This document shows positions 1 to 11,541 of a stretch of 64,000 nt of DNA, one piece after another (position 1 is the first letter of the stretch; every line of letters starts with the position of its first letter). The notes under the pieces are model-generated. The model ran no database searches, was not told the origin of the DNA, and worked only from the letters and a program-made list of their open reading frames with translations. Both the position numbers and the translations under genes were made by a program. Source of the DNA: Lingula anatina (lineage: Eukaryota; Brachiopoda; Lingulata; Lingulida; Lingulidae); the NCBI RefSeq assembly GCF_001039355.2, contig NW_019775857.1, forward strand, positions 1,473,736 to 1,537,735, written 5' to 3'.

Positions 1-56
<56 letters not shown>
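1..56. repeat. (TA)n microsatellite at the window edge
   Basis: The window opens inside an uninterrupted TA dinucleotide run, so its full length is unknown. No coding potential. Confidence 0.95.
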
Positions 57-58
<2 letters not shown>

Positions 59-121
59 ATCCATGTTTATTAAGCCTATAAAATATTCAATATCGAGAAT
101 AAACTGCTTCATACACCCCAT

Positions 122-318
122 TTCCATAGATTAGATCGACCTACTTTAGATCGACCTAACTCCCTGGGGGTTCATGCTAAATAGCTGTTAGCCGGGCGGA
201 CACGAAAGTTAATTACCTCATTACAGCTTGTAGTAGGCGGGACGGACATTTAAGTCGGATTATCTGAAAGTAATCTAGTGAGACTCCCCGCGGGGATAGA
301 TCGATCTAAAATCTATGG
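122..318. repeat. MITE-like element with subterminal inverted repeats
   Basis: The left end carries ATAGATT followed by two copies of AGATCGACCTA. The right end carries the inverse, AGATCGATCTAAAATCTAT. A non-coding, GC-richer core of about 150 bp lies between. The layout fits a small non-autonomous DNA transposon. No clear target-site duplication was recognised, so the exact ends are approximate and the superfamily is unknown. Confidence 0.5.
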
Positions 319-1340
319 GAATAGAGCCATAAAAGCATCGTTCTATTAAAAATGTCTAAAAGAGAAAAGCTATGTAAAAAATAGTTTACTATCCTTAAAA
401 AACAAAGTCTAGAGTTGCTAAGTAAAAATTAAAATATATACATTGGAAACTGTCAGCCGTGGCACATGTAGACATCGTATTAAAACTATCACCACTGTTT
501 TTAAAAAACTATCGTGTCCCACAAGTTAAGACCAATCACTTCGACATATTGGAAACTTACGATCATTAAAATGTTTTAAATACAAATTTCCTGGAATAAT
601 GCCATTGATTGCTGAGCTATAATCAACAAATAAAATTCCTACCTTATAGTTACCGTTTGTCTTATCTTGATATTGGGGACATTTTATCGGTGGCTATTTT
701 TTTTTTCAATTCGTGACGGCGGACATGGAGTGCAAACCAAATCACCAATGAAAGCAACAAACAAGTGGTACATGCACTATCAATGACATTCCCACTTGTT
801 CCTTGAGATTTTTTGGCAAAAGTGCACTGAGACGCTACAATTTAAAAGTAAGTAAGTAACAGCATTTTAACGAGTGTTCTAAAAGGGCACAGTTAAAATT
901 ATATCTGAAATGCACATGGTGGTAGTCTTCCATAGGCATAGGTGTATCATTTCATAACACCCAATAACTGGTGGACGGTTTGCTACATTTTGCCTTATTC
1001 ACAATGCTGTCAACAACAAAACTGCTTGGCTTTTTTGCAGCATACGACTTAAGAGTTAGAAGTACTACATAAAGAAAAAGATTGGAGAGTCTAGTGCATA
1101 AGGGTGAACCGTGGACGCGCTTGCTCACTGCCATTTACATGCAGTTACTGGTATTTACAACAATATCTGTCAGGACATAAATTATGAAGCAGAAAACGTA
1201 TAATTGGAGTGTAATATTTTAATGTCTGATTAGTTGATGTGAATCAACTGTTAGGACCCTTTTTTGTATACTGGTAGACCATTATTTGACATTACAATGT
1301 ATCTCAAGATGGGGGTAGTAAATAATAAAACTACTGGTTT
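319..1340. other. AT-rich non-coding stretch
   Basis: No conserved protein, RNA gene or transposon end was recognised. The only open frames are short and have no family resemblance. It may include upstream non-coding sequence of the gene at 1839-3164. Confidence 0.6.
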
Positions 1341-1352
1341 TGGGGCCGTAGC

Positions 1353-1505
1353 AATAGTCCGAAGGTTCAATAGTCCGAAGGTTCATTGGTCCGAATATTC
1401 ACTATAGAACCTTCGGATCAATGAACCCTTGATTAAAAAATCGATGAAAATGTTACCACTTTTCGGACCAATGAACCTTCGGACCAATGAACCTTCGGAC
1501 TATCG
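1353..1505. repeat. Hairpin MITE built from a repeated 16 bp unit
   Basis: The left arm (about 1353-1398) and right arm (about 1460-1505) are inverted copies made of tandem units of the form TAGTCCGAAGGTTCATTGG. A degenerate copy lies in the middle. The element sits about 300 bp upstream of the first zinc-finger/BEN-like gene. Non-coding; probably a non-autonomous fold-back transposon. Confidence 0.65.
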
Positions 1506-1838
1506 AGACGCCCCCCTGGTTTTGATAGAGGACAAGCAATTGTCACAAGTCAAATCCCCATGAGTATATTTGTGTGGAGACTGACACTGTGTATATACCA
1601 CATTGGTCATGGCTTCATGATCACTGGAAGAAACAAAAGAACAACATATTATTTCATATTTTGATAGAAATTTATCTGTGCGGTCAAGAATTAACTTTTA
1701 GTTTTTTTACACTAAATTGAAGCTGTACCTTTCAGAACTTTCAGTCTCTTTTGTGAAATTTCACTTATACTTTATTTTTTCATGTTTACAATATTTTGTC
1801 ATCATTATCTTTCAGAATTCATTGGTATTTCCAACAGT

Positions 1839-3164
1839 ATGGGTATTGACATGAGCAGACCTTCTCCAAACCAACAGACATGCCAAGGTGGGCACCTGCT
1901 GATCCATATGAAGATGGATGTTATAACAAGAGAGGGTGGACAACAGACTTTGACTTTAAGGTGTTCTTTATGTGAAAGTGTGTTAAGGATGAGTGATGTC
2001 AGTAGATCTGAACTCATCAATCATTCAGTAGTAACTGCTGCAGGCCAAACTTTGCAAAATAGCCAGGAAACAAATCAAACAGACACCAACATTCTAGAAA
2101 GAGAGTCTAGTTTTGACAACTTTGCAATAAAGACAGAATTAGTTTCTACTGAGGGAAAATATGAAGATGACATTGGCTTAGATATGCATGTTGAAAGTTA
2201 TGAGGAAATCCAGCTTGATCTTGGCAATAATAATCAAGCAAATAGTGCAGCAAAATCTAACCAGGTGCTGCCTTTGGCTAACAATACAGAAGAAGCTGGT
2301 ACTTCATCTGTTCAACAGATTATTTCTGACACAAGAAGATCCAATGCACCTTCTGGATTTGAAGAACCACTATGTAAATTTTGCAAATCAACTGAAGGAG
2401 AGTTTGGAGAAAGTTTTATATGGGGCCACATGTGTAAGAAATTAAAAAGCATACTTTTCATCTGTTCTGTCTGCAATGAATATTACGGCAGCTGTAACCT
2501 TGTGACAGAATGTGAAAGCAAACACAGACGTATAAAAAACAATTGCAACAAGGAAGAGTTTAAGTGTATGGTTTGTGGCATAAAATTTGCAGATTTAGGA
2601 GAAACAAAAAGGCATGAATTTTGTCACAATTCAAATGATTCTGAAGTGCTCTCTGATACCTCTTTAGAACCTGAATTAAACGACTCAAGATTTCACGGAC
2701 CTGAAACAGAAAACCATCACACACAGAAGTTTCAAGTCATGGCACTGCCGGCACCATCAAACAGCAGACATGTGCCATCCCGCGAAAACCAGCAATTGAC
2801 GCAGGGTGCACAAATTCTACCACCTATCATCAGTCCACAAGAAATAGAAGAGATTAAACATAAGTCGTTCAAACCTGAAAGTTTCTGTGTTGCATTAATG
2901 GCAAAGATATTTAGTAGGGTGGAGCGGTCAGAGAAGGACACAAATGTTTTGGGAATAAAAAAACTGAAAAAATTATGTCCAGTTTGTATACAGTTCATTA
3001 AAGACTGTGTTCATCAAAATTATCCCAAGCATTTTCAAAAGGAACCTGGAAAGACGTGGTCTCGATGTGTAGGTGCCATGAACAATGCCAACAGATCTTT
3101 AAGATTTAAAGATGCACAGTTCAAGATTTTTCTGCAAAAAACTCGAAAAAACTCAAAAAAGTGA
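1839..3164 (+). CDS. C2H2 zinc-finger / BEN-like protein, copy 1
   Basis: A 441-residue protein in one coding exon. The open frame runs back to 1782, but ATG 1839 is preferred. A splice acceptor (TTTCAG, ending at 1815) lies just upstream, and the first residues MGIDMSRP are conserved at the start of the paralogue at 9394-10713. Modules seen are: a CxxGHL...RCxLC Cys/His motif (about residues 15-45); a disordered acidic linker; a Cys-rich block starting CKFC (about 179) with GH and CSVC pairs; a C2H2 finger CMVC-x12-H-x4-H (about 242-262); and a C-terminal helical segment (about 347-424) with the BEN-like pattern FCVALMAKIFSRVE...W..CVGAMN..NRSLR. The BEN assignment is by pattern only. A nuclear DNA-binding role is inferred. 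A poly(A) signal lies at 3633-3638. Confidence 0.8.
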   Translation: MGIDMSRPSPNQQTCQGGHLLIHMKMDVITREGGQQTLTLRCSLCESVLRMSDVSRSELINHSVVTAAGQTLQNSQETNQTDTNILERESSFDNFAIKTELVSTEGKYEDDIGLDMHVESYEEIQLDLGNNNQANSAAKSNQVLPLANNTEEAGTSSVQQIISDTRRSNAPSGFEEPLCKFCKSTEGEFGESFIWGHMCKKLKSILFICSVCNEYYGSCNLVTECESKHRRIKNNCNKEEFKCMVCGIKFADLGETKRHEFCHNSNDSEVLSDTSLEPELNDSRFHGPETENHHTQKFQVMALPAPSNSRHVPSRENQQLTQGAQILPPIISPQEIEEIKHKSFKPESFCVALMAKIFSRVERSEKDTNVLGIKKLKKLCPVCIQFIKDCVHQNYPKHFQKEPGKTWSRCVGAMNNANRSLRFKDAQFKIFLQKTRKNSKK

Positions 3165-4085
3165 AAGACTTGATGGAGTGAGTTTCCTATGATAAACTTT
3201 ATTTTCACCCAACTTACCAACTTCACCATTATGCAAGTGACTCAAAATAAGAAACCTACCAGTAGAACTTAAAATAGATCGTAGCTCTGTGGACAGTATG
3301 GTGAACACGTAAGGTGTTGAAAGTTGAATGTTTGCTGAATTGAGGTGCAACTGTAATTGTGTGGGTTTAAGACGTTTCAACAGACTTAAAGGACTTAAAA
3401 GATTCGTTTTTAGTAGAAGTGAAATGACCAAATTCATTAGAACCATAAAATAAGAAAGCTTAAAGTTATTCTGTAAATGTGACGTGAAGTTGAGGAATGA
3501 TATTGCTTCTGTGCCGTTAGGACTGTCATTGTTTTATTTAAACGAAATATGATTATGCAATAACATTCATCTCAAACTTTAGACCTTTAAGTAGTTAAAA
3601 TTAGTTTGAGTTTGAAAAACAACCTGAGCTGCAATAAAAGAGAAATGTTACTTTGGACATCTCTTTTTAAGATTTACTTGACAGGCACCCTTTGCAATTG
3701 TTTTCTTGGCTTTTTGTAGTAGATCAAATTTCTTATTTAACGTATTCAGATATTTTTGTTTTCCTTTTTTATTTAAGTTTTGCTCATTACATCCTTACCA
3801 AGGAAATTTGATCCACCATTTGTTATAAAGACAGTTAAAAGTTGTTTATTTGTGCGACCGCTGTTACTAATAATAACAAAATAATAAAATTAATAATAAC
3901 AGTTTTATTGGACACTTACACATTTCAAAATTTCATTTATATTTTATATTAACGTTATCATTGTTTCAACACCACTAACACATCTTTGTCCAATAAATAA
4001 AAAAAAAATGTAAAGTATGACCCGTTAAATGTTTTTGTCATAAATTCATATTAGTGTCAGTTTGATATTCTGTGCACATGCAGTC
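3165..4085. other. 3' UTR of copy 1 and AT-rich spacer
   Basis: The first part is probably the 3' UTR of the upstream gene: AATAAA occurs at 3633-3638, about 470 bases after the stop. The rest is AT-rich with short TAATAA repeats near 3880 and another AATAAA near 3992. Nothing else is recognised. Confidence 0.55.
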
Positions 4086-4171
4086 TTTGAAGGGTTTCTG
4101 TTATTGATGTAGTCAGGGGTAAACCCGAGGAACCCCTCCCCATCCCTGTCCAAATTGGACAGGTCCTCGGG

Positions 4172-5310
4172 TTACCCACTGAGTGCTGGATTGATGCCGA
4201 TGACACCAAAACTACTTTGTATCATTTCCTTGGGAATCTGTGACCATGTGTCTTTTATCCATTGTTCATTAGAAGCTGTTTGCACCTTGTCTATGCTCCC
4301 TCCCCCCCCCCCCCCAATCTCTGACCACAACCTCTGTAAATGCCCCTTGAACGGCTTGTTCAGGGATACGTCCAGATGCTGGGCCAGAGAGGCACAACCT
4401 CCCAGAATAATGGCTGAGGTCGCGTTGGCCCGTCTCAGTAACAGTAAAGCGCTGCTTTTCGGCACCACTGGAAATGATTTCACGTCTTTGTCGCCTCTTG
4501 TGTGCAATGTCTTTGCAGGCAGAAGATCATAGACCATAGGCACCTCATCCATGTTGATTACCAAGCTGGACTCGAACTCCATCCCTTCCTGCACCTCTCC
4601 AAGGTACCTGTGGTAGACGGACACCCTGTGCTGCAAGTCTGCCGGGAGTCGTTGACTGACAGTTGTAGAACACCCCAAGCCGAGCTGAATCGACTGGCCC
4701 ACCCCCTGGATGCCTTAAATTCTATTCCTTTGCTGACGACAAGTAAAAGAGCGTGGTAGCAAAACTTTTCAATGGAGACGGGCAGCTGCTGTTCGCGCTG
4801 ACTGAGAATCCAAGTATCAGTATGCAGCTCCTCTTTGAAGTCCTCTCCCAACAGTGGTTTCTAACCAGATCCTTTGTAGAAAAGAAAAAAAAAGGTGTAA
4901 ATATGAAACATTAGGATCTCATTTATTACTGCTTGTTGCTTCTTTCATTTAAAAAATCGCTCATATTTGGTAAAATCTAAAATTCATGAAGCAAATTTCA
5001 ATTGCAAGTTATTATTTCGAGTATCGTGTTCAATTAAATACATAAAAGAGTATAATACAAGAAAAGTTTGCAAAGTAACGCAAGAGTAGGCTTTAATTTC
5101 CACACTGATAATGGTATAATTACCTTCTTTTCTCGCCGACTTCGATCTCTTCGCTTCTTTTGCCAGTTCCCTCTTCCATGTGCTGATGGTAGACTTGGGT
5201 CTGTTGAGAGATCTAGAGATCGTCCTAACGCTATGAAGGGCTGTTATCTCCACAACTTCCCTCTTCTGCGCCACACAGTATTGTTTGTACTTGCCTCATT
5301 TTGAAGGAGC
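4172..5310 (-). pseudogene. Degraded Tigger/pogo-type transposase
   Basis: The minus strand reads, in order and in shifting frames: a psq/CENP-B N-terminal helix-turn-helix (SLNRPKSTISTWKREL, about 5130-5230); a CENP-B-type HTH motif (KASRGWASRF, about 4700); the first DDE block NMDEVPMVYDLLPAKT (about 4500); and the terminal block LDVSLNKPFKGHLQRLW (about 4350). The DDE core between VVPKSSA and GGCASLAQHLDV is missing, including the expected second Asp. The element is therefore internally deleted as well as frameshifted, and is a dead copy. A short inverted repeat (ACCCGAGGA / TCCTCGGGT) sits at its low-coordinate end near 4122-4175. Confidence 0.8.
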
Positions 5311-5579
5311 GTTGACAAGGTCCAGTATTACATCAGTCTTGTGAGGGCGTTTGATTTGGTGTCCGAGGGGCAACTCGTCGACATTTTTCCTTGGGCGCTC
5401 CACTGGTCTCTTTATTTGGTGTCGGGGGTAAAGGACACGTCAGCCACCTCGAGGTAATAGTTTGTTCTAGCGTTGCGACCTTGGTAAAAATCCGTCTATT
5501 CTCTGTTGAGACCTGTTGAAGTGTGAATTTCAAAATTTTAATACGTTTTGAAATTGACCAATTTGTTTTTGTTTTCATA

Positions 5580-6125
5580 TCAAGGTTAGAAATATGCAGT
5601 GTAATATGTCACAAAATATATAAATTCTGGATCTGCCAATTTTAAGATGTATTATGTCTGCTCAATTTTTTTAAAAATGTACGGCCTATCCTGTAAACCG
5701 CACTATATGCATACACAATATGCAGTACTAATGATAGTTTCAAATGTCAATGAAAAAACTGACATAATTTCCTTTTTCTGAATTTTTATTTTAGATCGAC
5801 ACAATTTGAGATATTGGTTTCTTATAGTAAGAACACGAATGCTGATATTGGTTCCTAGTACAAAGAGAGCGAGTTTTAGTAGCAAGTTCCAGTGCAAACC
5901 GAAACCACGGTTCCCAAGATGCAATAATTCATATTTTATCATATTATTTGACTAGAGTCTATGCCAATCAAAGTGTTAAATTTATCTTTATTTTATTTCT
6001 TCATCACGATTACCTGTCGCAAAAATGCCCTTAATAAATAAATATCACATTTGAATGACTTTATTTTACAATTTGATAGGAGTGTGGTTTACATTGATGT
6101 TGGCGAGTTGAGACGAATCCTTTTT
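5580..6125. other. AT-rich spacer
   Basis: No gene, RNA or transposon end recognised. Open frames here are short and of low complexity. Confidence 0.5.
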
Positions 6126-6138
6126 AAAGAGTGATAAA

Positions 6139-6510
6139 TGGGTCAAGCCCATTAGATTTGAGGGGTGACAGGTGGCGCAAGTCCATTTCACTTGAAGGGT
6201 TGTGGGTAGGGCAGGTCCATTCGATTAGAGGGATATCAGGTGGGGCGAGTCCATTCCTTTGGCAGGGGGTGAGAAGTGGGGCTAGTCCATTCAATTTGAG
6301 GGATGATAAGTGGGCCGAGTCCATTTCAACAGAGGGGTGACAGGTGCGTCGAGTCCATTCGATTTGAGGGGGTGTAAGGTGGGACCAGTTCACTGAATTT
6401 GAGGGCTGATGGTAGTGGGGTGAGTTCATTCGATTTGAGGGGTGACAGGTGGGTTGAGTCCATTCCATTTGACATTTGGCGGGATGAGTCCATTTGATTT
6501 GAGGAGCACG
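6139..6510. repeat. 34-36 bp minisatellite, about 11 copies
   Basis: Tandem diverged copies of a G-rich unit whose core is GAGTCCATTCGATTTGAGG, followed by a variable tail around GTGACAGGTGGG. The array stays open on both strands for long stretches because the period is close to a multiple of three, giving spurious repetitive ORFs. No sign of real coding use. Confidence 0.85.
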
Positions 6511-6813
6511 TGCATGTAAAATCAGCACAAAATTACATTATAATGCCAGTGCAATTAGCTATTTGGAAGAGCACATTATATTTATTTTATCATGCAAAAA
6601 TAGACATTAAATTATTGGTCTCAAAATTTGTCTTTTCACAATTCAATAAAAAACAAATATCTTCTGTTACTGCAAAAATCATCAATCCCAAACACAATAA
6701 TTGCAGATCAGTTTTAGCAGATTAAATATGAATTAAGTGCTCAGACGCTAATCATACCTTTATAATTTTACCCCTTTATTATTTATACTTTCTCGTCATA
6801 TTTCATATTAAAG

Positions 6814-6890
<77 letters not shown>
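6814..6890. repeat. (TA)n microsatellite
   Basis: About 38 uninterrupted TA units in an AT-rich spacer. Confidence 0.95.
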
Positions 6891-6891
<1 letters not shown>

Positions 6892-9393
6892 CAAGGAAAT
6901 TACAAGCGTATTTGTTCACTTTTAATACAATAAATGCATGTGTGTACGGTTCCAGAACGTGAATGAAAGGCTTGTTTGCTTGCAGGCGCGTGCCGTGCAG
7001 TACTCAGTAACTCAGTGGACATCTGAAATGAGGAAGTAATGATAACAATATCTGACTAAACGTGCAGACTTGGAAAATACGACTAATGCATTTTACATCA
7101 AAGAGAAGAGGGCATTTGAAATGATGTGGGTGTGTACTGATTTGTCCAATGTTCAGTGCTCAGATTAGCACCCTAGAAAGCAATCGATATCGAGGTTGCC
7201 TTACGGCAAAATTAAGATCTGAAGTTAAAGATATCTGAGATATCTTGCTTTGAAAAAACAAATATTGCAAGCATTTATTTAATTTGTGGAAGTTATTACA
7301 AGGGATGTTAATTTATCTTACCCACTACTTAATTTTTTAATATCTAAAATCGCCTTGCATCACGCGTTTGGGGGCCATATTTCACTTTATTGCAAATCAT
7401 TTCCCCATGTTTAAACACTACTTACAAACAATTTTACAGGCACATGTATAAATAAAAAACATACAAAAACTGATTCAAAATTAATAAAACCTCAAATTAA
7501 TGAAACCTCAAAAAGGCAAAAGTAACCATAAGATTATTCAAATCAAAAGGGTTTCATATTTCTTTTTTAAATTATCGTGATTGTCGTAAAGGGAGAAGTT
7601 GATTATTTTATAAACTTTTATTTGACCTAGAATTTACGTACACTTTGATGGGGCACACTTGTATTTGGATCAAAAGTTCAGAACTGTGACAAGTACGGTA
7701 TTATCATTTAAATTAGTACGTGATCTTTGTAATATTCCCATCCACTAATATACTAGCTAATATTCTGTGTGGCATATAAGTAACGACAGGCAAAATATCA
7801 CAAAGAAACGTTACATAAATACTTGTCGTAAATTTCCCTGAATTTTTCTACGTTTTTCTATCTACTGACAGAGGTTACTGAAGAAAAAATGATACTTACG
7901 ACACATGCATACTCAGTACATGTACTTCTTTGCCTCGTTGAAGCCCGACCTTGCGACTAGTACTGCACCACACGTTGTTGCGTCTTCAACCAAGTGTGTT
8001 CTCCTGCTTAGTGAACATTTGGGAAGACAGCTCGCACTACGATGAGCAACTTATTGTTATGCAAATTACAGACAGGAATGTCTCATTTTAGGTGAGGGAC
8101 TGTGGCTGAAGCTGTTCACGAGTGTTTGCTTTATTCCACATATATTGTGCATGCATCTTTTTTAGATCTTTTAGAATAAGCCCCCATTGGAACCAGCACC
8201 TTATTTTCAACAGCAACTTAAGTGGCAAACACTTGAAACATTTGACAATATGCATGCATGTATGTAAATGTTGTGAGCTCGTGCAGGGGTGGCGGCCATT
8301 GGAGAATGGGTCAACGAAGATAATTTGGAAAGCTGGCAGAAAATATCCCTGGATCTGCCCCTGTTAGTTATTTAATATTTTTTGTAATATTTTAGCTAAG
8401 TCCTAAATTCAGTTACACCCATGATTAGCTAGACGATATGGTGACAGAGCACAGTCAAAGTTTAACACGAAACACGACAAAACTGCATTCTCACAGAAGG
8501 TAATGTGCAAAAAACTTTCAAACGTTACCAGGAATTGTGAGAAAAATACTTGAAGTACAGAATGTGTCAGTAAAATAAACGTGGACATCGTAATATCTTT
8601 TTGGCGCAGTCTATTTTTGTTAGTATTAATGGCCTGCAAATATTATCCAAAAGGGATGTTTTACCAGTTAATTTTTGTGGTAAAAAGACATGCACAATTC
8701 TGGATATGGTTCCAGGTCCAGGAAGGCAGACAGACTCAGGTGATTGCAATATCTTCAGACACTCCTGCTATTTATGTTAATCAGGGGTTGGCTTTTAAAA
8801 AAAAATTTTTAAGTTGCTTGGGGAGAGGGGGGGCTTACCGAGAATGCAGTGAAATACATTTTAACTGATACTCCAAATTCAAAAAGAGTTTTTAACAAAA
8901 GGTTATGTCAGTTCCTCTGCTTCTTTTACAAAAAGAGTTTACAGAAAACAAAATATATACGTAAATATTTTATTGCTATATTACAATAAACACAAACAAC
9001 TACTGTAAACATTACCAAGAGGAGCCAATGCCATAAAACACAGTGTAAAACATACAATGAATGAAAAATACTCAAAATTGAATGAGTCGCATTGTTGGAC
9101 AACTCCTGTTCAAGATTTAATTGCATGAGTGGAAAAAGTGGTTGCAAATTGCAACCATGCAACCCTTAATGTCAAACCCTGCATATTATAATTTTGGATA
9201 AAAGTCATACTGGTACTGATAAAAAAATACTAGTACATAATAATGAAAGTGAAGCATGCATGTATCACTCTCTGGGGAAAGTGTGTACAAATGGATGAAA
9301 TGGTCGTTTTCCATACCTGCAGTCACATGGGGTGCTCGTAAAGTATTCTTAACTATTTTGGTTTTTCAACCTTGTTTTTTGATAAACATCAAC
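6891..9393. other. Spacer with a dispersed-repeat copy; 3' UTR of copy 2 at its right end
   Basis: No conserved gene recognised. A 66 bp block at 8301-8366 recurs at 59345-59411. The right end probably holds the 3' UTR of the minus-strand gene at 9394-10713: AATAAA on the minus strand lies at 8969-8974, about 420 bases past its stop. Confidence 0.5.
8301..8366. repeat. Dispersed repeat, copy 1
   Basis: This block and 59345-59411 match at most positions, sharing strings such as AAGATAATTTGGAA and CTGGATCTGCC. Flanking sequence does not align, so this is a fragment of an interspersed repeat of unknown type. Confidence 0.65.
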
Positions 9394-10713
9394 CTAAGAC
9401 TTTGTTGCATTATAAAATCTTAAAGATCTGTTAGCACTGTTCATGGCACCGACACATTTTCTCCACCGGCACATCTCATTTTGGAAATGCTGTGGATAAT
9501 TTTGATGGACACAGTCTTTTATGAACTGTATACGAACTGGGCAGAATTTCTTTTTATTGAAAGTTCCCAAAATATTTGTGTCATTCTGCAACCGTTCGGC
9601 ATTACTAAATATCTTTGCCATTAATGCTACACAGAACTGTTCAGGCTTTTGCGACTTGAATTTTATGTGTTGTAAATCTTGTGGACTGATGATGGGTGGT
9701 AGAATTTGTGTACCCACTGTCAATGACAGGTTTTCATGGTGTGGCACTTGTATGTTGTTTGATGGTGTGGATGATGCCATAGATGGCAACTTCTGTGTTT
9801 GCTGGTTTTCTGATTCAGGTCCCTGAGATTTGGAGTCGGAGTTTAATTCAGGCTGCACAGAGATACCAAAATGCACTTCAGAGTCATTTGAATTGTGACA
9901 AAGTTCATGCCTTTTTGTTTCCCTTAAATCTGCAAATTTTATACTACAGACCATACACTTAAACTCTTCCTTGTTATAACTGTTTTTTATAAGTCTGTGT
10001 TTCCTTTCACATTCTGTCACCAAGTTACAGCTGTCGTAATACTCATTGCAGACGCAACAGATGAAAATGTTGCCTTCCAACTTTTTACAGTTGTGGCCCC
10101 AGATTAAACCTTGTTCAAATTCTCCTTCAGTTGCATTGCAAAATTTACACGTTGGTTTCCTCACTCCAGAAGGTGCACTGAATCCTCTCTGGGCAGAAAA
10201 AGTCTGTGGAACAGATGAGATGCCAGCTTTTGCTGTATGATTAGCAAGAGGTGCAATCTGGTTGGGATTTTTTAAAAGGTCACTAACTGTTGCAATATTT
10301 CCTTGGTTATGTTTGGCAAGATCAAACTGGCCGCTCTCATAACTTTCAACCTGCATGTCTAACCCAATGCTACCTTCACAGTCTTCACAGGTTAAATCTG
10401 AGTCTGTCTTTATAAAATTATGTGCAAAGTCATCAAATTTAGACTCTCTTTCTGTAGGGTTTGTGTCTGCTTGATTTGCTTTCTGGCCATTTTGCAAAGT
10501 TTGACCCACAGCAGTTACAACCGGATGATTAATAAATTCAGATCTACTGAAGCCACTCATCCTTAACACACTGTCACATAAAAAACACCTTAAAGTCAAA
10601 GTCTGTTGTCCATCCTCTCTTGTTATAACATCCATCTTCATATGAATCAGCAGGTGCCCCTCTTGGCATATCTGTTGGCTTGAAGAAGCTGGTCTGCTCA
10701 TGTCAATTCCCAT
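9394..10713 (-). CDS. C2H2 zinc-finger / BEN-like protein, copy 2
   Basis: A 439-residue close paralogue of the protein at 1839-3164, in convergent orientation to it. ATG 10713 is chosen because MGIDMSRP matches copy 1, and an acceptor (CTTCAG, exon from 10737) lies immediately upstream; the frame extending to 10917 is intron read-through. It keeps the N-terminal CxxGHL...RCFLC motif, the acidic linker, the CKFC...GHNC...CCVC...KH block, the C2H2 finger CMVC-x12-H-x4-H and the BEN-like C-terminus (FCVALMAKIFSNAE...CVGAMNSANRSLRF). Both copies lack the extra finger of copy 3, so 1 and 2 look like the younger duplicates. Function is unknown; nuclear DNA binding is inferred. Confidence 0.8.
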   Translation of the reverse strand: MGIDMSRPASSSQQICQEGHLLIHMKMDVITREDGQQTLTLRCFLCDSVLRMSGFSRSEFINHPVVTAVGQTLQNGQKANQADTNPTERESKFDDFAHNFIKTDSDLTCEDCEGSIGLDMQVESYESGQFDLAKHNQGNIATVSDLLKNPNQIAPLANHTAKAGISSVPQTFSAQRGFSAPSGVRKPTCKFCNATEGEFEQGLIWGHNCKKLEGNIFICCVCNEYYDSCNLVTECERKHRLIKNSYNKEEFKCMVCSIKFADLRETKRHELCHNSNDSEVHFGISVQPELNSDSKSQGPESENQQTQKLPSMASSTPSNNIQVPHHENLSLTVGTQILPPIISPQDLQHIKFKSQKPEQFCVALMAKIFSNAERLQNDTNILGTFNKKKFCPVRIQFIKDCVHQNYPQHFQNEMCRWRKCVGAMNSANRSLRFYNATKS

Positions 10714-10929
10714 ACTGGTGGAGAAAACAATTGGATTCTGAAGGACAAAGATACCAAGTATCATAAAGATGACACGTGAATCAAATGTTATTATACTGAT
10801 CATAAAGTTACAACATTCCATAGCTGTACATGTCTCCACACTGGAATACATGTTAAAGAAGTTTACTAATATGAATACTTTGTTAAGAAAGAATGCTGCA
10901 CTCCCCCCCTCCCCCATAAAAATGGGGGA

Positions 10930-11541
10930 AGGTACAGTATATGTACCTGTATATTGTAGTTTTATATATATCTTGTTTGAAGATTTGGATTAACCAAAAT
11001 AAGTTTCTAGGCTCAATCTTGCCTCTGTAAGAGTATGGCCTTACACTGAGGCATCATACAGGTACTGAGAAACATTATGAGAAACATAAAGGACAAGGGG
11101 GGGGGGGATCAATGCTACCGGTATGATTCAGCTGTTGTGTGCACTTATTCTTATTCTAGTGGCCATTCCTTTCCTTTGTAAGTCTGGACACGGATGAGGA
11201 CATAAAAGAAACCATCCATGACTTGTTGGAGCAGCTGGACCATAACAAACTGGCGGGGATTGAGTCTCCAACTTCCCGTCCTACATGTGACGGTGCGATC
11301 AAACATTCGTGCCCACTCAGTACATGTAGTCTACTGGTATTATGAAATAACACTCAATCAATGCCAACAAAATTGGCCACATCTAGATATAGTACTATTA
11401 AAGGAAATTGCACAAGTTCATACATGTTATCTACACAGTATTCTGTTCATATAGTACTTACTTAAATATTGCATCTACTTGGTTAACACAAACGCAAATC
11501 TGCAAGGTTGTGCTTTGTTGTGGTTTGTACTCTATCAGTCT
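10930..11541. other. Spacer upstream of copy 2
   Basis: Likely contains the promoter or a non-coding first exon of the minus-strand gene. A short plus-strand frame near 11181-11340 reads as acidic helical protein-like sequence, but it matches no family I know and has no exon borders I can defend. A poly-G run lies at 11097-11108. Confidence 0.4.

Noticed and set aside
1782-1838. Upstream extension of the first zinc-finger gene to ATG 1782
   Set aside because: It crosses a good splice acceptor (ending at 1815), and the paralogue at 9394-10713 shows conservation only from the ATG equivalent to 1839.
5333-5578. 81-codon minus-strand frame beside the Tigger remnant
   Set aside because: Composition is not transposase-like and I see no motif; kept out of the element call.
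6124-6528. Minus-strand open frame of 134 codons with repeats
   Set aside because: It is the minisatellite read through; no start context, no conservation expected, and the plus strand is open as well.
8926-9162. Minus-strand hydrophobic frame of 78 codons
   Set aside because: Probably within the 3' UTR of the gene at 9394-10713; AT-rich sequence commonly yields Leu/Phe/Val-rich frames.
11156-11353. Short protein-like segment on either strand near 11181-11340
   Set aside because: Reads as plausible helical peptide on the plus strand, but has no recognised homologue, no clear splice borders and no partner exons.
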